Assembly: GCA_023442945.1 (NCBI GenBank)
Contig: JAEZWW010000005.1
Location: 131,505 to 195,504, forward strand
Source: Pseudomonadota bacterium
GTDB lineage: Bacteria; Pseudomonadota; Gammaproteobacteria; Burkholderiales; Burkholderiaceae_C
DNA: 64,000 bases
Direction of reading: 5' to 3'
Shown: positions 54,258 through 63,438 of the stretch, in pieces
Position numbering within the stretch: position 1 is the first letter of the stretch
Layout of the letters: each line of letters begins with the position of its first letter
Made by a program: the position numbers and the translations under genes
Notes under the pieces: generated by a model
What the model saw: the letters and a program-made list of their open reading frames with translations, nothing else
Databases searched by the model: none
What the model was told of the DNA's origin: nothing

Positions 54258-55076
54258 ATGAATCAAAAACTTCTGTCCGTCTCCGTGGCCGCCCTGCTGG
54301 CCGGCACCCTGGCGCTGCCCGCTGTGGCGCAGAACGTCGCCATCGTCAACGGCAAGCCCGTGCCCAAGACCCGCCTGGAAGCGCTGGAAGCCCAGGTCAA
54401 GGCCCAGGCCGCGCGCACCGGCCAGCCCGTGCCGCCCGAAGTCACGCAGCAGCTGCGCGACGAAGTCATCGCCCGCGAAGTCTTCATGCAAGAGGCCGAG
54501 CGCCGCGGCATCCAGGGCACCGACGCCTACCGCAAGAACATGGAACTGGCGCGCCAGAGCGTCATGATCAACGCCTTGTTCGAAGACTTCAAAGCCAAGA
54601 ACGAAGTGACCGACGCGGAAGCCAAGGCCGAGTACGACCGCCTGGTCGCGTCGCAAGCCCCGGCCGCCGGCACCAAGGAAATCAAGGCGCGCCACATCCT
54701 GGTCGAAAAAGAAGCCGAAGCCAAGGACCTGATCGCCCAGATCAAGAAGGGCGCCAAGTTTGAAGACCTGGCCAAGAAAGCCTCCAAAGACCCGGGCTCC
54801 GGCGCGCAAGGCGGCGACCTGGGCTGGTCCAACCCGAGCAGCTACGTGCCCGAGTTCGCCGAAGCCATGTCCAAGCTGAAAAAGGGCGAGATGACCGATG
54901 CACCGGTCAAGACGCAGTTCGGCTACCACGTGATCCGCGTGGACGACACGCGCGACGCCAAGGCGCCCGAGGCGCCCAAGTTCGAGGACGTGAAGGCCCA
55001 GGTCAAGCAGCAGATGGAACAGCAGAAGCTGGCCAAATTCCAGGAAGACCTGCGCACCAAGGCCAAGATCGAATAA
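54258..55076 (+). CDS. Periplasmic parvulin-type peptidyl-prolyl isomerase
   Basis: A 272-residue protein. Signal peptide MNQKLLSVSVAALLAGTLAL, cleaved near AVA/QN. The N-terminal SurA-like helical region spans about 25-130, then a single PpiC-type rotamase domain (IKARHILVEKEAEAKDL, GAQGGDLGWSNPSSY, TQFGYHVIRVDD), ending in a charged helical tail. Predicted chaperone for exported proteins. ATG 54258 is chosen because the signal peptide starts there. A terminator follows. Confidence 0.93.
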   Translation: MNQKLLSVSVAALLAGTLALPAVAQNVAIVNGKPVPKTRLEALEAQVKAQAARTGQPVPPEVTQQLRDEVIAREVFMQEAERRGIQGTDAYRKNMELARQSVMINALFEDFKAKNEVTDAEAKAEYDRLVASQAPAAGTKEIKARHILVEKEAEAKDLIAQIKKGAKFEDLAKKASKDPGSGAQGGDLGWSNPSSYVPEFAEAMSKLKKGEMTDAPVKTQFGYHVIRVDDTRDAKAPEAPKFEDVKAQVKQQMEQQKLAKFQEDLRTKAKIE

Positions 55077-55117
55077 GGCGGTCGGCGGCGCAGCGCGCCG
55101 CGTTTGAGCGCCGCAAC

Positions 55118-55150
55118 AGGGCAGGCTCCGTTCAGGACCCTGCCCTTTTC
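55118..55150 (+). terminator. Intrinsic terminator of the yciB-bolA-PPIase unit
   Basis: AGGGCAGG (55118-55125) pairs with CCTGCCCT (55139-55146) and is followed by TTTT. It lies 42 bp after the isomerase stop. Confidence 0.8.
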
Positions 55151-55163
55151 TTGGCCCTATCTA

Positions 55164-55226
55164 CTTCTGATTTGATAGCTGGCCGCGCTGGTGGTAGTAG
55201 GGCCAGCGGTCGATTTTTCTTGAAAA
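55164..55226 (-). repeat. Comamonadaceae-type intergenic repeat, copy (minus)
   Basis: Reverse copy: TTCTGATTTGATAGCTGG, then CCGCGCTGGTGGTAGTAGGG, then CCAGCGGTCGATTTTTCTTG. It lies between the PPIase terminator and the DUF1624 gene stop. Confidence 0.8.
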
Positions 55227-55242
55227 CCGCCGCCCCACCCGT

Positions 55243-56049
55243 TCAAACCCGCCCCGCCAGCCAGGTCCACGCCGTCAGCGCGCCGATCAGCACCGGCTGG
55301 TGCAGCATGTAGTAACTCAGACTCCAGCGGCCCAGCCAGCCCAGCGCCGCACCCGTGCGACCCGGCGGCTGCGCCAGCGCGCCCGGCGCACGCGCCTGCA
55401 GCCACTGCGCGGCGCCCACGCCCCACCACATCACGCCCAGCCAGGGCAACAGCGGCACAAAGTCCTCGGTCGGCGGCTTGTGGGTGACAAAGCCCAGCCA
55501 GTTGAGCCAGCGGCTGTCGAACGCCGCCGCCAGCGCGCCCGGCGGCTGGGCCTGCAGCCAGGCGCTTCCCAGCGGGCCTGCCGCCACCAGCAACGTGCCC
55601 AGCCCCCAGGGCCACGCGCCGCCCAGGCCGCGCAGCAGCGCCCAGCGGGTGATCAGCAGCATCACCGCCATGCCGTGCAGCACGCCAAAGCTGATCCAGC
55701 TGTGCGGAAACATCCACCACGACCCCACCGTCACCAGCAGCGCGCAGCCGGCCACCTGGGCCCAGCGCCGCCAAAAGCGCGGCCAGCCCTGCCCCGCCCG
55801 CACCGCCAGCGCCTGGCCCATGCCCGCCGTCAGCAAAAACAGGCCGACGATGCCGGTGCGCTGCCAAGTCCAGAACGGGTCGAAGTAAAAGTCCTGCGGG
55901 CGGACCAGGTGGAAGTGGTTGAGGTCGAAGACGAAGTGGTAGACCGTCATCCACACCATCGCCAGCCCGCGCAGCGCGTCCACGCGGCCCAGCCGACCGG
56001 GCGTTCGCGCGGAGGCGGCAAGCGGGGCGGCGCGGGCCATGGCGGGCAT
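55243..56049 (-). CDS. DUF1624 / heparan-alpha-glucosaminide N-acetyltransferase-like membrane protein
   Basis: A 268-residue multi-pass membrane protein with about seven or eight hydrophobic segments. The N-terminus RVDALRGLAMVWMTVYHFVF is the DUF1624/acyltransferase-like signature with a likely active-site His, followed by GVLHGMAVMLLI and WLGRWSLSYYMLHQP. Likely an acyl transfer enzyme on an envelope sugar or lipid; not proven. The start is MPAMARAAP or the next ATG nine bases in. Divergent from the AsmA-family gene (about 250 bp gap). Confidence 0.82.
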   Translation of the reverse strand: MPAMARAAPLAASARTPGRLGRVDALRGLAMVWMTVYHFVFDLNHFHLVRPQDFYFDPFWTWQRTGIVGLFLLTAGMGQALAVRAGQGWPRFWRRWAQVAGCALLVTVGSWWMFPHSWISFGVLHGMAVMLLITRWALLRGLGGAWPWGLGTLLVAAGPLGSAWLQAQPPGALAAAFDSRWLNWLGFVTHKPPTEDFVPLLPWLGVMWWGVGAAQWLQARAPGALAQPPGRTGAALGWLGRWSLSYYMLHQPVLIGALTAWTWLAGRV

Positions 56050-56300
56050 TGGAGCGGCTGGAAGGTGCGGTAAAGGGGGTGAAATCAGGGCGAATTCGGC
56101 GCGAAATCGGTGACCAAGGCGCGGTCTGTCGGTGCGCGCTGCAAGCCCTGTGCTCAGGCCGCGCATGCCGGTGTAGGAGATCGCCTCAAGCCGCGATCTT
56201 AGCGGCTCAACGCGCGGGATCGGGCCTAGCATCGGGGCATTGTTGCTATTGTCGTCAGAGCAGACGGCGCGCGCCACGGCGCGATCCGCCTGCGGTTTGC

Positions 56301-58460
56301 ATGTCACCGGAACCCGTTTACCGCCCCCAAGTGTCCGCCTCCGAGGTGCCGGCGCGCGCCTCCGTGCTGCGTTGGGTCCTCACCCTGCTGATCGCGCTGG
56401 CCGCCGTCGCCGCGATGGCGCTGGCCTGGTTGACCTGGAACGACTGGAACCGCTCGCGCGCCTGGGTGTCGGAAGAGGTGTCGCAGGCGTTGGGCCGGCC
56501 CTTCGCCATCCGCGGCCCGCTGGACCTGGATTGGGAATGGCCGCAAAAGCGCGGCACCGACTGGCGCCGGTGGATCCCTGGGCCCACCGTGCACGCGCAG
56601 GACGTGCTGATCGGCAACCCGCCCGACTTCCCCGCCAAGGCGCCGCACTTTGCGCACATCGGCGCCGTTTCGGCCGACCTGGCGCTGCTGCCGCTGCTGG
56701 CGCGCCGCATTGAGATCCGCCGCGTCGCCCTCGACGCGCCTGACGTGCGGTTGGAGCGCCTGAAAGACGCGCGCAACAACTGGACCTTGTCGCTGCCCGA
56801 AGCCAAAGACGGCGCCAACGGCCCGCGCTGGCGCGTCGACATTGGCCAGGTGGTGCTGAGCAAGGGGCGCCTGGGCTACGACGACGCGCCGCGCCAGCTC
56901 AGCGTGGCCGGTGCGCTGGACACCCTGAAGCCCGAAGACACCCAGGACGGGCGCTACGGCATCGGCTTTGAATTCACCGGCTGGCAGGGCAAGGCGCAGA
57001 TCCGCGGCAGCGGCAAGGCCGGGCAGTTGCTGTCGCTGAAGGACGAGCAGCTCGACTTCCCGCTGCAGCTGGACGCGCGCGCCGGCCGCATCGCCGCCAA
57101 GGCCGAAGGCATCATCGCCAACCCGCGCCAGCTGTCGGGCGTGGATTTCCAGGTCGACCTGCGCGGTGGCAGCCTGGCCGACCTGTACCCGCTGACCGGC
57201 ATCGTGCTGCCCGACACCCCCGAATTCGCCACCCAAGGGCACCTGGTGGGCACGCTCAAGCAGGGCTCGGCCGTGTGGGACTACCAGAAGTTCACCGGCA
57301 CCATCGGCCACAGCGACATCGCTGGCGATGTGACCTACACCTCGGCCGAGCCGCGACCGCGCCTCAAGGGCAAGCTGCATTCCAAGCTGCTGCGCCTGGC
57401 CGACCTGGGCCCGGTGGTCGGCGCCAAGTCCAACAACCCCGACAAGCCCAAGCGCCCGGGCAAGGTCCTGCCCGACGACCCCTTCGACACCGGCCGCTGG
57501 GACAAGATGGATCTGGACCTGCTCTACACCGGCCAGCGCATCGAGCGGCCCCAGGCCGTGCCCATCAACAGCTTGAGCGTGCACGCGCTGCTGGATGGCG
57601 GCCAACTCAAGCTGTCGCCGCTGGACTTCGGCGTCGCGGGTGGCCGCTTCAAGACCCAGGTACTGATGAACCCCGCCAGCCAGCCCATGGCCGTGTCGCT
57701 GCGCGGCGACGTGCAGGGGCTGAAGCTGTCCGCCCTGTTCCCCAAAGTCGAGTTGATGAAGAAAAGCCTGGGCCGCGTGGACGGCGGCATCGCCATCGAC
57801 GCGCGCGGCGCCTCCATCGCCCGCATGGCCGCCACCGCCAATGGCGAGCTGCGCCTGTACGTGCGCGACGGCGTGATGAGCCAGCAGCTGCTCGACCTGG
57901 CAGGCCTCAACCTGGGCAGCGTCATCGTCGCCAAGCTCTTCGGCACCGACAAGGAAGTGCGCCTGCGCTGCGCGATTGCCGACGTGCCGGTGCGCGACGG
58001 CGTCGCCCATCTGCGCAACGTCAAGGTCAATACCGACGACGCGCTGATCGACGTGACCGGCACCGCCAACCTGCGCGACGAGCTGCTGGACATTGGCGTC
58101 AACCCCAAGGCGTACGAACTCAAGCTGTTCTCCCTGCGCACGCCGCTGGAAGTCAAAGGCCCGTTCGCCCAGCCCAAGGTCGGCCTGCAGGCTGGCCCGC
58201 TGATCGTGCGCGCCGCCGCCGCCGTGGCCGCCCTCGCCGCCGCACCCGGCGCGCTGGCCCTGCTGCCCATCACCGTGCCCGGCGCCGAAGACGACGCCAG
58301 CTGCGCCCCGCTGCTGGCCCAGGGCAGCAAGTCGCCCAAGGCCGGCCGGCCCAAGTCGGTAGAGTCCCCTGCCAGCGCCGCCACGGGCGCACCCGCCACC
58401 CCGCGCGCCAGTGCGCCGCCCATGCCGGCTGCGGGCGAGTTTTCCGGCGGCGCGCGCTGA
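56301..58460 (+). CDS. AsmA-family protein (bridge-like inner-membrane/periplasm)
   Basis: A 719-residue protein with one N-terminal membrane segment (residues about 24-44: LRWVLTLLIALAAVAAMALA) and a long beta-rich periplasmic region, as in AsmA/TamB-like lipid-transfer-type proteins. The C-terminal part holds an AsmA-like repeat (DVTGTANLRDELLDIGVNPK, then LRTPLEVKGPFAQPKVGL), and the tail is Ala/Pro-rich low complexity. Proposed to affect outer-membrane lipid or protein assembly. ATG 56301 is chosen because the membrane segment starts soon after; no Shine-Dalgarno is evident. Confidence 0.88.
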   Translation: MSPEPVYRPQVSASEVPARASVLRWVLTLLIALAAVAAMALAWLTWNDWNRSRAWVSEEVSQALGRPFAIRGPLDLDWEWPQKRGTDWRRWIPGPTVHAQDVLIGNPPDFPAKAPHFAHIGAVSADLALLPLLARRIEIRRVALDAPDVRLERLKDARNNWTLSLPEAKDGANGPRWRVDIGQVVLSKGRLGYDDAPRQLSVAGALDTLKPEDTQDGRYGIGFEFTGWQGKAQIRGSGKAGQLLSLKDEQLDFPLQLDARAGRIAAKAEGIIANPRQLSGVDFQVDLRGGSLADLYPLTGIVLPDTPEFATQGHLVGTLKQGSAVWDYQKFTGTIGHSDIAGDVTYTSAEPRPRLKGKLHSKLLRLADLGPVVGAKSNNPDKPKRPGKVLPDDPFDTGRWDKMDLDLLYTGQRIERPQAVPINSLSVHALLDGGQLKLSPLDFGVAGGRFKTQVLMNPASQPMAVSLRGDVQGLKLSALFPKVELMKKSLGRVDGGIAIDARGASIARMAATANGELRLYVRDGVMSQQLLDLAGLNLGSVIVAKLFGTDKEVRLRCAIADVPVRDGVAHLRNVKVNTDDALIDVTGTANLRDELLDIGVNPKAYELKLFSLRTPLEVKGPFAQPKVGLQAGPLIVRAAAAVAALAAAPGALALLPITVPGAEDDASCAPLLAQGSKSPKAGRPKSVESPASAATGAPATPRASAPPMPAAGEFSGGAR

Positions 58461-58501
58461 GGCGCCGCCGTAGGCACCGTCTGCACGCCACAGCCCCCGC
58501 T

Positions 58502-58509
58502 GGGATAAT
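58502..58509 (+). promoter_or_regulatory. Extended -10 element giving a predicted leaderless rlhA mRNA
   Basis: GGGATAATC carries the -10 hexamer GATAAT at 58504-58509, preceded by TGG as an extended -10. The ATG of rlhA follows 6 bp after the hexamer, so transcription would start at or just before the start codon. No Shine-Dalgarno lies in between. Confidence 0.45.
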
Positions 58510-58515
58510 CCCCGG

Positions 58516-60510
58516 ATGTCCTCCGGCCCCCACCACCTCGAGCTGCTTTCCCCCGCGCGCGACGCCGACATCGGCATCGAAGCCGTCCACCACGGCGCCG
58601 ACGCCATCTACATCGGCGGCCCCGGCTTTGGCGCGCGCGCCAGCGCCGGCAACAGCGTGGCCGACATCGCCCGCCTGGCCGCGCACGCGCACCGCGTCAA
58701 CGCGCGCGTGTTTGTCACGCTCAACACCATCCTGCGCGACGACGAGCTAGAGCCCGCGCGCCGCCTGGTCCACCAGCTGTACGACGCCGGCGCCGACGCG
58801 TTGATCATCCAGGACATGGGCTTGCTCGAAATCGACCTGCCGCCCATCCAGCTGCACGCCAGCACCCAGACCGACATCCGCACGCCCGAAAAAGCCCGCT
58901 TCCTGCAAGACGCTGGCCTGTCGCAGATCGTGCTGGCGCGCGAATTGGACCTGGACCAGATCGCCGCCGTGCGCGACGCGCTCGACCCGTCCCGCTGCAG
59001 CATCGAATTCTTCATCCACGGTGCACTCTGCGTCGCCTACAGCGGCCAGTGCTACATCAGCCACGCCCACACCGGCCGCAGCGCCAACCGCGGCGACTGC
59101 TCCCAGGCCTGCCGCCTGCCCTACCAGGTGGTCGACGCGCAAGGCCGCTTCGTCGCGCACGACGCCCATGTGCTGAGCATGAAGGACAACAACCAGAGCC
59201 TCAACCTCGGCCCCCTCATCGACGCCGGCGTGCGCAGCTTCAAGATCGAAGGCCGCTACAAGGACATGGGCTACGTGAAGAACATCACCGCCCACTACCG
59301 CCGCCTGTTGGACGAGCTGCTGGAACAGCGCCCCGACCTGGCCCGCGCCAGCAGCGGCACAACGCGCTTCACCTTCACGCCCGACCCCGACCAGAACTTC
59401 AACCGCGAATTCACCGACTACTTCGTCAACGGCCGCCAGACCGACATCGGTGCCTTCGACACGCCCAAGAACCCCGGCCAGCCCATCGGCTTCGTCACCC
59501 GCGTTGGCGCCGACCATTTCGATGTGATGGCCGACAACGCCGACCTGCAACTGGCCAACGGCGACGGCCTGTGCTACTGGGACGCGCAAAAAGAACTCGT
59601 CGGCGCGCAAGCCAACCGCATTGATGCCTTGGGTGACGGCGCCTGGCGCGTCTTCCCCAAAGACGCCATGGCCAGCCTGCACGACCTGCGCCGCGGCACC
59701 GTCATCAACCGCAACCGCAGCATGGACTGGGTCCGCGCGCTGGAGAAAAAATCCGCCGACCGCCGCATTGGCGTCTGGCTGAAATTGGCCGAATCGCCCC
59801 AAGGCAGCCTGCAACTCACGGCCACCGATGAAGAAGGCAATTCCGCCACAGCCCGCGCTGAGCTTGCGCAGCAAGCTCCCAAAGACGCAGCACAGGCCGA
59901 TCTGAAACTGCGCGAAGCCCTGGCCAAGCTGGGCGAAACGCTGTACCAACCCATCGACATCGCCATCGACCTCGGCACCCCCTGGTTCGTCCCCGCCAGC
60001 GTCGCCAACGCGCTGCGCCGCGACGCCGTGCAGGCCCTCGACGCCGCCCGCGCCGCCGCCTGGCAGCGCCTGCCGCGCGCCAAGCCCGTGCAGCCGCCCG
60101 CGCCCTACCCCGAAGACTCCCTCACCTACCTGGCCAACGTCTTCAACCACAAGGCGCGCGACTTCTACGCCAAACACGGCGTCAAGGTCATCGCCGCCGC
60201 CTACGAAAGCCAGCAGGAAGAAGGTGAAGTCAGCCTGATGATCACCAAGCACTGCGTGCGCTTTTCCTTGAGCCTGTGCCCCAAACAAGCCAAGGGCGTC
60301 ATCGGCGTCAAAGGCACCGTCAAGGCCGAGCCGCTGCAGCTCATCAACGGCAAAGAGAAGCTCACCCTGCGCTTTGACTGCAAGCCCTGCGAAATGCACG
60401 TCGTCGGCAAAATCAAGCGCGGCGTCCTCGCCCAGGGCGAACGCGAAGCCGCCGAACACGCCCTGACCTTCTACCGCGCCCAGCCCGTGCCGCAGGTGTT
60501 TTCAGAATAA
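58516..60510 (+). CDS. rlhA: U32-family protein, predicted 23S rRNA 5-hydroxycytidine synthase RlhA
   Basis: A 664-residue protein. The U32 peptidase-family core is followed by the extra C-terminal DUF3656-type domain, giving the length of E. coli RlhA (653) rather than the shorter TrhP. The signature EFFIHGALCVAYSGQCYIS carries two of the conserved Cys and ANRGDCSQACRLPYQ two more, fitting an Fe-S or redox centre; later KIEGRYKDMGYV is typical. E. coli RlhA hydroxylates C2501 of 23S rRNA; the paralogue TrhP acts on tRNA. Assignment rests on length and domain content. Confidence 0.88.
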   Translation: MSSGPHHLELLSPARDADIGIEAVHHGADAIYIGGPGFGARASAGNSVADIARLAAHAHRVNARVFVTLNTILRDDELEPARRLVHQLYDAGADALIIQDMGLLEIDLPPIQLHASTQTDIRTPEKARFLQDAGLSQIVLARELDLDQIAAVRDALDPSRCSIEFFIHGALCVAYSGQCYISHAHTGRSANRGDCSQACRLPYQVVDAQGRFVAHDAHVLSMKDNNQSLNLGPLIDAGVRSFKIEGRYKDMGYVKNITAHYRRLLDELLEQRPDLARASSGTTRFTFTPDPDQNFNREFTDYFVNGRQTDIGAFDTPKNPGQPIGFVTRVGADHFDVMADNADLQLANGDGLCYWDAQKELVGAQANRIDALGDGAWRVFPKDAMASLHDLRRGTVINRNRSMDWVRALEKKSADRRIGVWLKLAESPQGSLQLTATDEEGNSATARAELAQQAPKDAAQADLKLREALAKLGETLYQPIDIAIDLGTPWFVPASVANALRRDAVQALDAARAAAWQRLPRAKPVQPPAPYPEDSLTYLANVFNHKARDFYAKHGVKVIAAAYESQQEEGEVSLMITKHCVRFSLSLCPKQAKGVIGVKGTVKAEPLQLINGKEKLTLRFDCKPCEMHVVGKIKRGVLAQGEREAAEHALTFYRAQPVPQVFSE

Positions 60511-60558
60511 AAACCGCCGCTGGCCCTACAGCCACCTGCGCGGGCAGCTAGCAAAAAC
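60500..60558 (+). repeat. Comamonadaceae-type repeat overlapping the rlhA stop
   Basis: TTTCAGAATAAAAACC, then GCTGGCCCTACAGCC, then ACCTGCGCGGGCAGCTAGC. The A/T-rich end covers the rlhA stop codon, as at fadB. Confidence 0.78.
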
Positions 60559-60840
60559 AGAGTGAAAAGCGCGCCGTGGTGCGGCCGTGGCGCCCAGCGC
60601 GCCGCCCGCCGCCCGCGCGCGACCACCCGACCACCCGACCGCTGGTCAGGCTTTGCTGGGCATGCGCCGTGTGGACGTAGGGCTCGTTCGCCCGCTGGCG
60701 GCTCGCGCCACCCTTCCCCATCCGCTGACCCGCGCCGCGTCCCAGGCGACCGCCCGCCGCGTCCGGCGCGCCCACCCGCCGCGTCGACGCCCCTCGCATC
60801 TTTCGCGGGCTGGCCCCGCCCAACCACCCCATCACACCCC

Positions 60841-60919
60841 ACACCCGACCGCACCACGCCGCACCACGCCGCGCCGCGCCACACCCGACCGCACGACGCC
60901 GCGCCGCGCCGCACCCGTC
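60841..60919 (+). repeat. Two-copy 40 bp tandem repeat of CACGCCGCGCC type
   Basis: The unit starts ACACCCGACCGCAC at 60841 and again at 60881, with smaller internal repeats of CACGCCG and CGCGCCG. It is embedded in low-complexity GC-rich sequence downstream of rlhA. Confidence 0.7.
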
Positions 60920-60960
60920 CAGCGCTGCGCCCGCCCGGTCAACAGGTTCAGACGCCCCAT

Positions 60961-61024
60961 TTACGCTTCAAATCGACCTTCCGCCCTACAACCACCAGCG
61001 CGGCCAGCTCCTGAATTTGCAGCG
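60961..61024 (+). repeat. Comamonadaceae-type intergenic repeat, copy (plus)
   Basis: TTCAAATCGACCTTCCGCC, then CTACAACCACCAGCGCGGCC, then AGCTCCTGAATTTGCAGCG. It is the last copy before the porin promoter region. Confidence 0.7.
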
Positions 61025-61391
61025 CCTTGGCCCTGCCAGCGCGCGGCACCCGCGTCGACCACAGCGCGCAGCGCACCGCGCCCTGTCGCAACACCGCACC
61101 CCACCACCGCGCTGAATGCGCTGATCGGCGTGCCCCGGTGTCGGGCGGTGCCTTCCCACGCCCACCCGAGCGCCGCCGGTCCGCTCGGCCTAAGCCAAAA
61201 GGTTTCGCCGTCGCGCGCCGGCGCAAAAAAGCCGGTCAAAACCTGTCGTTTATTTGCCAACTTTGTTTCGTTTGCAGGCCAGGCGTCAGCCAGCTTTGGT
61301 TCAATCGGTGCATCGGCTGGCGCACACCGCCAGCGTGCAACTTCTGTTTACACATCAAGCACTTAAGCATTCTTCGGGAGCGAACCACACC

Positions 61392-62390
61392 ATGAAAAAG
61401 ACCCTCATTTCCCTCGCCGTGCTGGCCGCCAGCACCGGCGCTTTCGCGCAATCGTCGGTGACGCTGTACGGGACGGCGGATGCTGGGGTGGGCAAGCTGG
61501 AGAACGGCAAAGTGGGAATGATGACCAACTCGATGGTCAACACGAGCGACAGCTTTCTGGGCTTTCGCGGTACCGAAGACTTGGGCGGAGGTCTGAAGGC
61601 TGGCTTCCGTTTTGAGCAAGGCATCAACCTGCGTGACGGTAGTACGGACAACGCGCCCACGTCCTACCACGGCACCAAGACAACTTGGCAGCGTGCGGCC
61701 GGCGTCTGGCTCGGCGGCAATTGGGGCACGCTGCAATTGGGCCGCGCATACGCTCCTAGCCGGAATGCTCTGGCCAATTGGGACTTGACCGGAGGCGCTC
61801 GCAACTCCGTGAACATGATGACCTTCGGCGTTGTGGGACACAACGCGGGCGAACAGAACAGCAGCCAGTTCAGCTACAAGACGCCCGACTTTGGAGGGTT
61901 TGCCGCCGAGCTGGGATACGTGTTCAAGCCCGATAACGAGGGCCACAGCAAAGTTGATCTGGGCTTGACCTACAACAACGGCCCACTACGCGCTGGCATC
62001 TCGTACAACAAGGTGAAGAGTGCCAAAGCCAACTACGCATTGGGTGCCCAATACCAGTTTGGCATGTTTGCGCTGGCCGCTGGCTATCACAGCGCGTACA
62101 ACGGCTACTACTTTGATGAAAACGGTCCCGTCGCTGGCTCGACCGGCGGAAACCGAGGATTCTCCTTAGGTGGCAAGGTGAATTTCGGCGCAGCCAGCGT
62201 TTTGTTGGACGTGGTGCGCGAGACCAAGAGCACGTACGAGGTGGGCGGCGTTTCCTACAAGGGAAAGAAGCAAACCAACGGACTGCTTGAAGGGCGCTAC
62301 GCGTTTTCTAAGCGCACCTTTGTCTATGCGAACTACGTTCGCTACGGTGGCGGCAACAACTACGGCATCGGCATGCGCCACGACTTCTGA
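61392..62390 (+). CDS. Gram-negative general porin (trimeric, Burkholderiales type)
   Basis: A 332-residue outer-membrane beta-barrel. Signal peptide MKKTLISLAVLAASTGAFAQ, then the porin start SSVTLYGTADAGVGKL, the loop-3-type segment SDSFLGFRGTEDLGGGLKAG and many alternating strands ending in GGNNYGIGMRHDF with the terminal Phe recognised by BAM. GGAG precedes the ATG. By eye the gene is less GC-rich than its neighbours, which is normal for porins. A terminator follows at 62449. Confidence 0.95.
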   Translation: MKKTLISLAVLAASTGAFAQSSVTLYGTADAGVGKLENGKVGMMTNSMVNTSDSFLGFRGTEDLGGGLKAGFRFEQGINLRDGSTDNAPTSYHGTKTTWQRAAGVWLGGNWGTLQLGRAYAPSRNALANWDLTGGARNSVNMMTFGVVGHNAGEQNSSQFSYKTPDFGGFAAELGYVFKPDNEGHSKVDLGLTYNNGPLRAGISYNKVKSAKANYALGAQYQFGMFALAAGYHSAYNGYYFDENGPVAGSTGGNRGFSLGGKVNFGAASVLLDVVRETKSTYEVGGVSYKGKKQTNGLLEGRYAFSKRTFVYANYVRYGGGNNYGIGMRHDF

Positions 62391-62448
62391 CACCGCCTGA
62401 GCCACGCGCCTGCGCCTGCGCCGGCCGCAGGCGCTGCGCAAAAAGACG

Positions 62449-62472
62449 GCCCGCCCAGCGCGGGCTTTTTTT
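62449..62472 (+). terminator. Intrinsic terminator of the porin gene
   Basis: GCCCGC (62449-62454) pairs with GCGGGC (62460-62465) around a 5-base loop and is followed by seven T (62466-62472). Confidence 0.9.
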
Positions 62473-62630
62473 CGCCCGGCGTCGGTCGGCCCGAACACCC
62501 CTAGCGATCCTCGCCGCTGACCGTGCCATCGCCGCACCGTGGGCCGCGCCACCCGTACCGCGCAACGACCGCGCCGCCGCCCAACCTGCCACAGATCAAG
62601 CCCGCGCCCTGCCCGGGTGTTTTATGATGG

Positions 62631-62687
62631 AACGGCGCTGCCAGCGCTAGAACCACCTGCGCGGGCAGCTATTGAAACTGTAGTCAG
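62631..62687 (+). repeat. Comamonadaceae-type repeat carrying the USP gene's ribosome site
   Basis: GCTGCCAGCGCTAGAACC, then ACCTGCGCGGGCAGCTATTG, then AAACTGTAGTCAGGAG. The AGGAG used by the next gene lies at its right edge. Confidence 0.75.
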
Positions 62688-62698
62688 GAGTGTGTGCC

Positions 62699-63145
62699 AT
62701 GATGAAAATCCTGCTGCCGGTAGACGGCACCGAGCTGTCGCTGCACGAAACCCGTTTTGCCCTGCAACTGCTGCGCGAAGGCCTCAAAGGCAGCTTCGTG
62801 CTGGTGAACGTGCAGGAGCCGGCGAGCTTTTACGAAATGGTGACGGCGGACAGCCCCGAACTGATCGAAGGCGCCGCGCTGGAGGCGGGCGAAGACCTGA
62901 TGGCGCCGTCCGCCCGCCTGCTGGCCGACGCGGGCGTGGCCTACGAAACCGCCGTGGTCCAGGGCGACCCGGCGCAGGCGATGGTGGAGCTGATCGAGGA
63001 GCGCCATTGCGACATGGTGGTGATGGGCTCGCGCGCGCTTGGCCCGATCCGCCGCTGGTTGGAAGGCGGCTCGGTGTCGCAGCGCCTGGTGCAGACCTCG
63101 CCCGTGCCGGTGGTGCTGGTGCCGCCGCCGGTGGATGAGGGGTGA
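62699..63145 (+). CDS. Universal stress protein (UspA family)
   Basis: A 148-residue protein of the UspA fold: MMKILLPVDGTELSL with the Asp at strand 1, then VQGDPAQAMVELIEE and VVMGSRALGPIRRWLEGGSV, the last resembling the ATP-binding G-2x-G-9x-G-S motif but with one Gly replaced by Ala. Ends PVPVVLVPPP. ATG 62699 is chosen because AGGAG lies 9 bp upstream; the next codon is also ATG. Function is stress-related; specifics unknown. Confidence 0.9.
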   Translation: MMKILLPVDGTELSLHETRFALQLLREGLKGSFVLVNVQEPASFYEMVTADSPELIEGAALEAGEDLMAPSARLLADAGVAYETAVVQGDPAQAMVELIEERHCDMVVMGSRALGPIRRWLEGGSVSQRLVQTSPVPVVLVPPPVDEG

Positions 63146-63258
63146 GGCTGGGCGCGGATGGCGCGGCGCTGCTGTGCTGCGTCGGGCACGCGGCCGAAGA
63201 GATGGGAAGCGGTGCGGCCCTGCGCGCGGTGCTGGGGTCACGGCTTGGCGCCTTCCGG

Positions 63259-63322
63259 TTTTGAATGAAATGGGCTTCTGGCCCTAGAGAGGATTGCGCG
63301 GGCAGCTATCAATTTTGCAGTT
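63259..63322 (+). repeat. Comamonadaceae-type intergenic repeat, copy (plus)
   Basis: GTTTTGAATGAAATGGGC, then TTCTGGCCCTAGAGAGG, then ATTGCGCGGGCAGCTATCAA. It lies after the USP gene and just before the giant palindrome. Confidence 0.75.
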
Positions 63323-63438
63323 TTTATGGAGCGATCGGTGGGTGAGTACGCGGGCGTTGGGTACTTGGTGTGGCTTCGGTGATGGGCTGAGGTTGGGTGG
63401 CCGGGAAGTGCGCCCGGCGGCGCAGTTTCTTTCTTTGA

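Larger units (their letters stand above)
60511..61391. other. 881 bp GC-rich intergenic region without a convincing gene
   Basis: Between rlhA and the porin gene. It holds two dispersed repeats (60500-60558 and 60961-61024), a tandem duplication at 60841-60919 and, at the right end, the A/T-richer promoter and leader of the porin gene (61190-61391; GGGAG at 61377-61381). ORFs here are Arg/Pro/Ala-rich with no coding pattern. Confidence 0.6.

Noticed and set aside
60562..61366. Several ORFs of 90-260 codons between rlhA and the porin gene
   Set aside because: Arg/Pro/Ala/His low complexity, overlapping dispersed repeats and a tandem repeat, no coding pattern.
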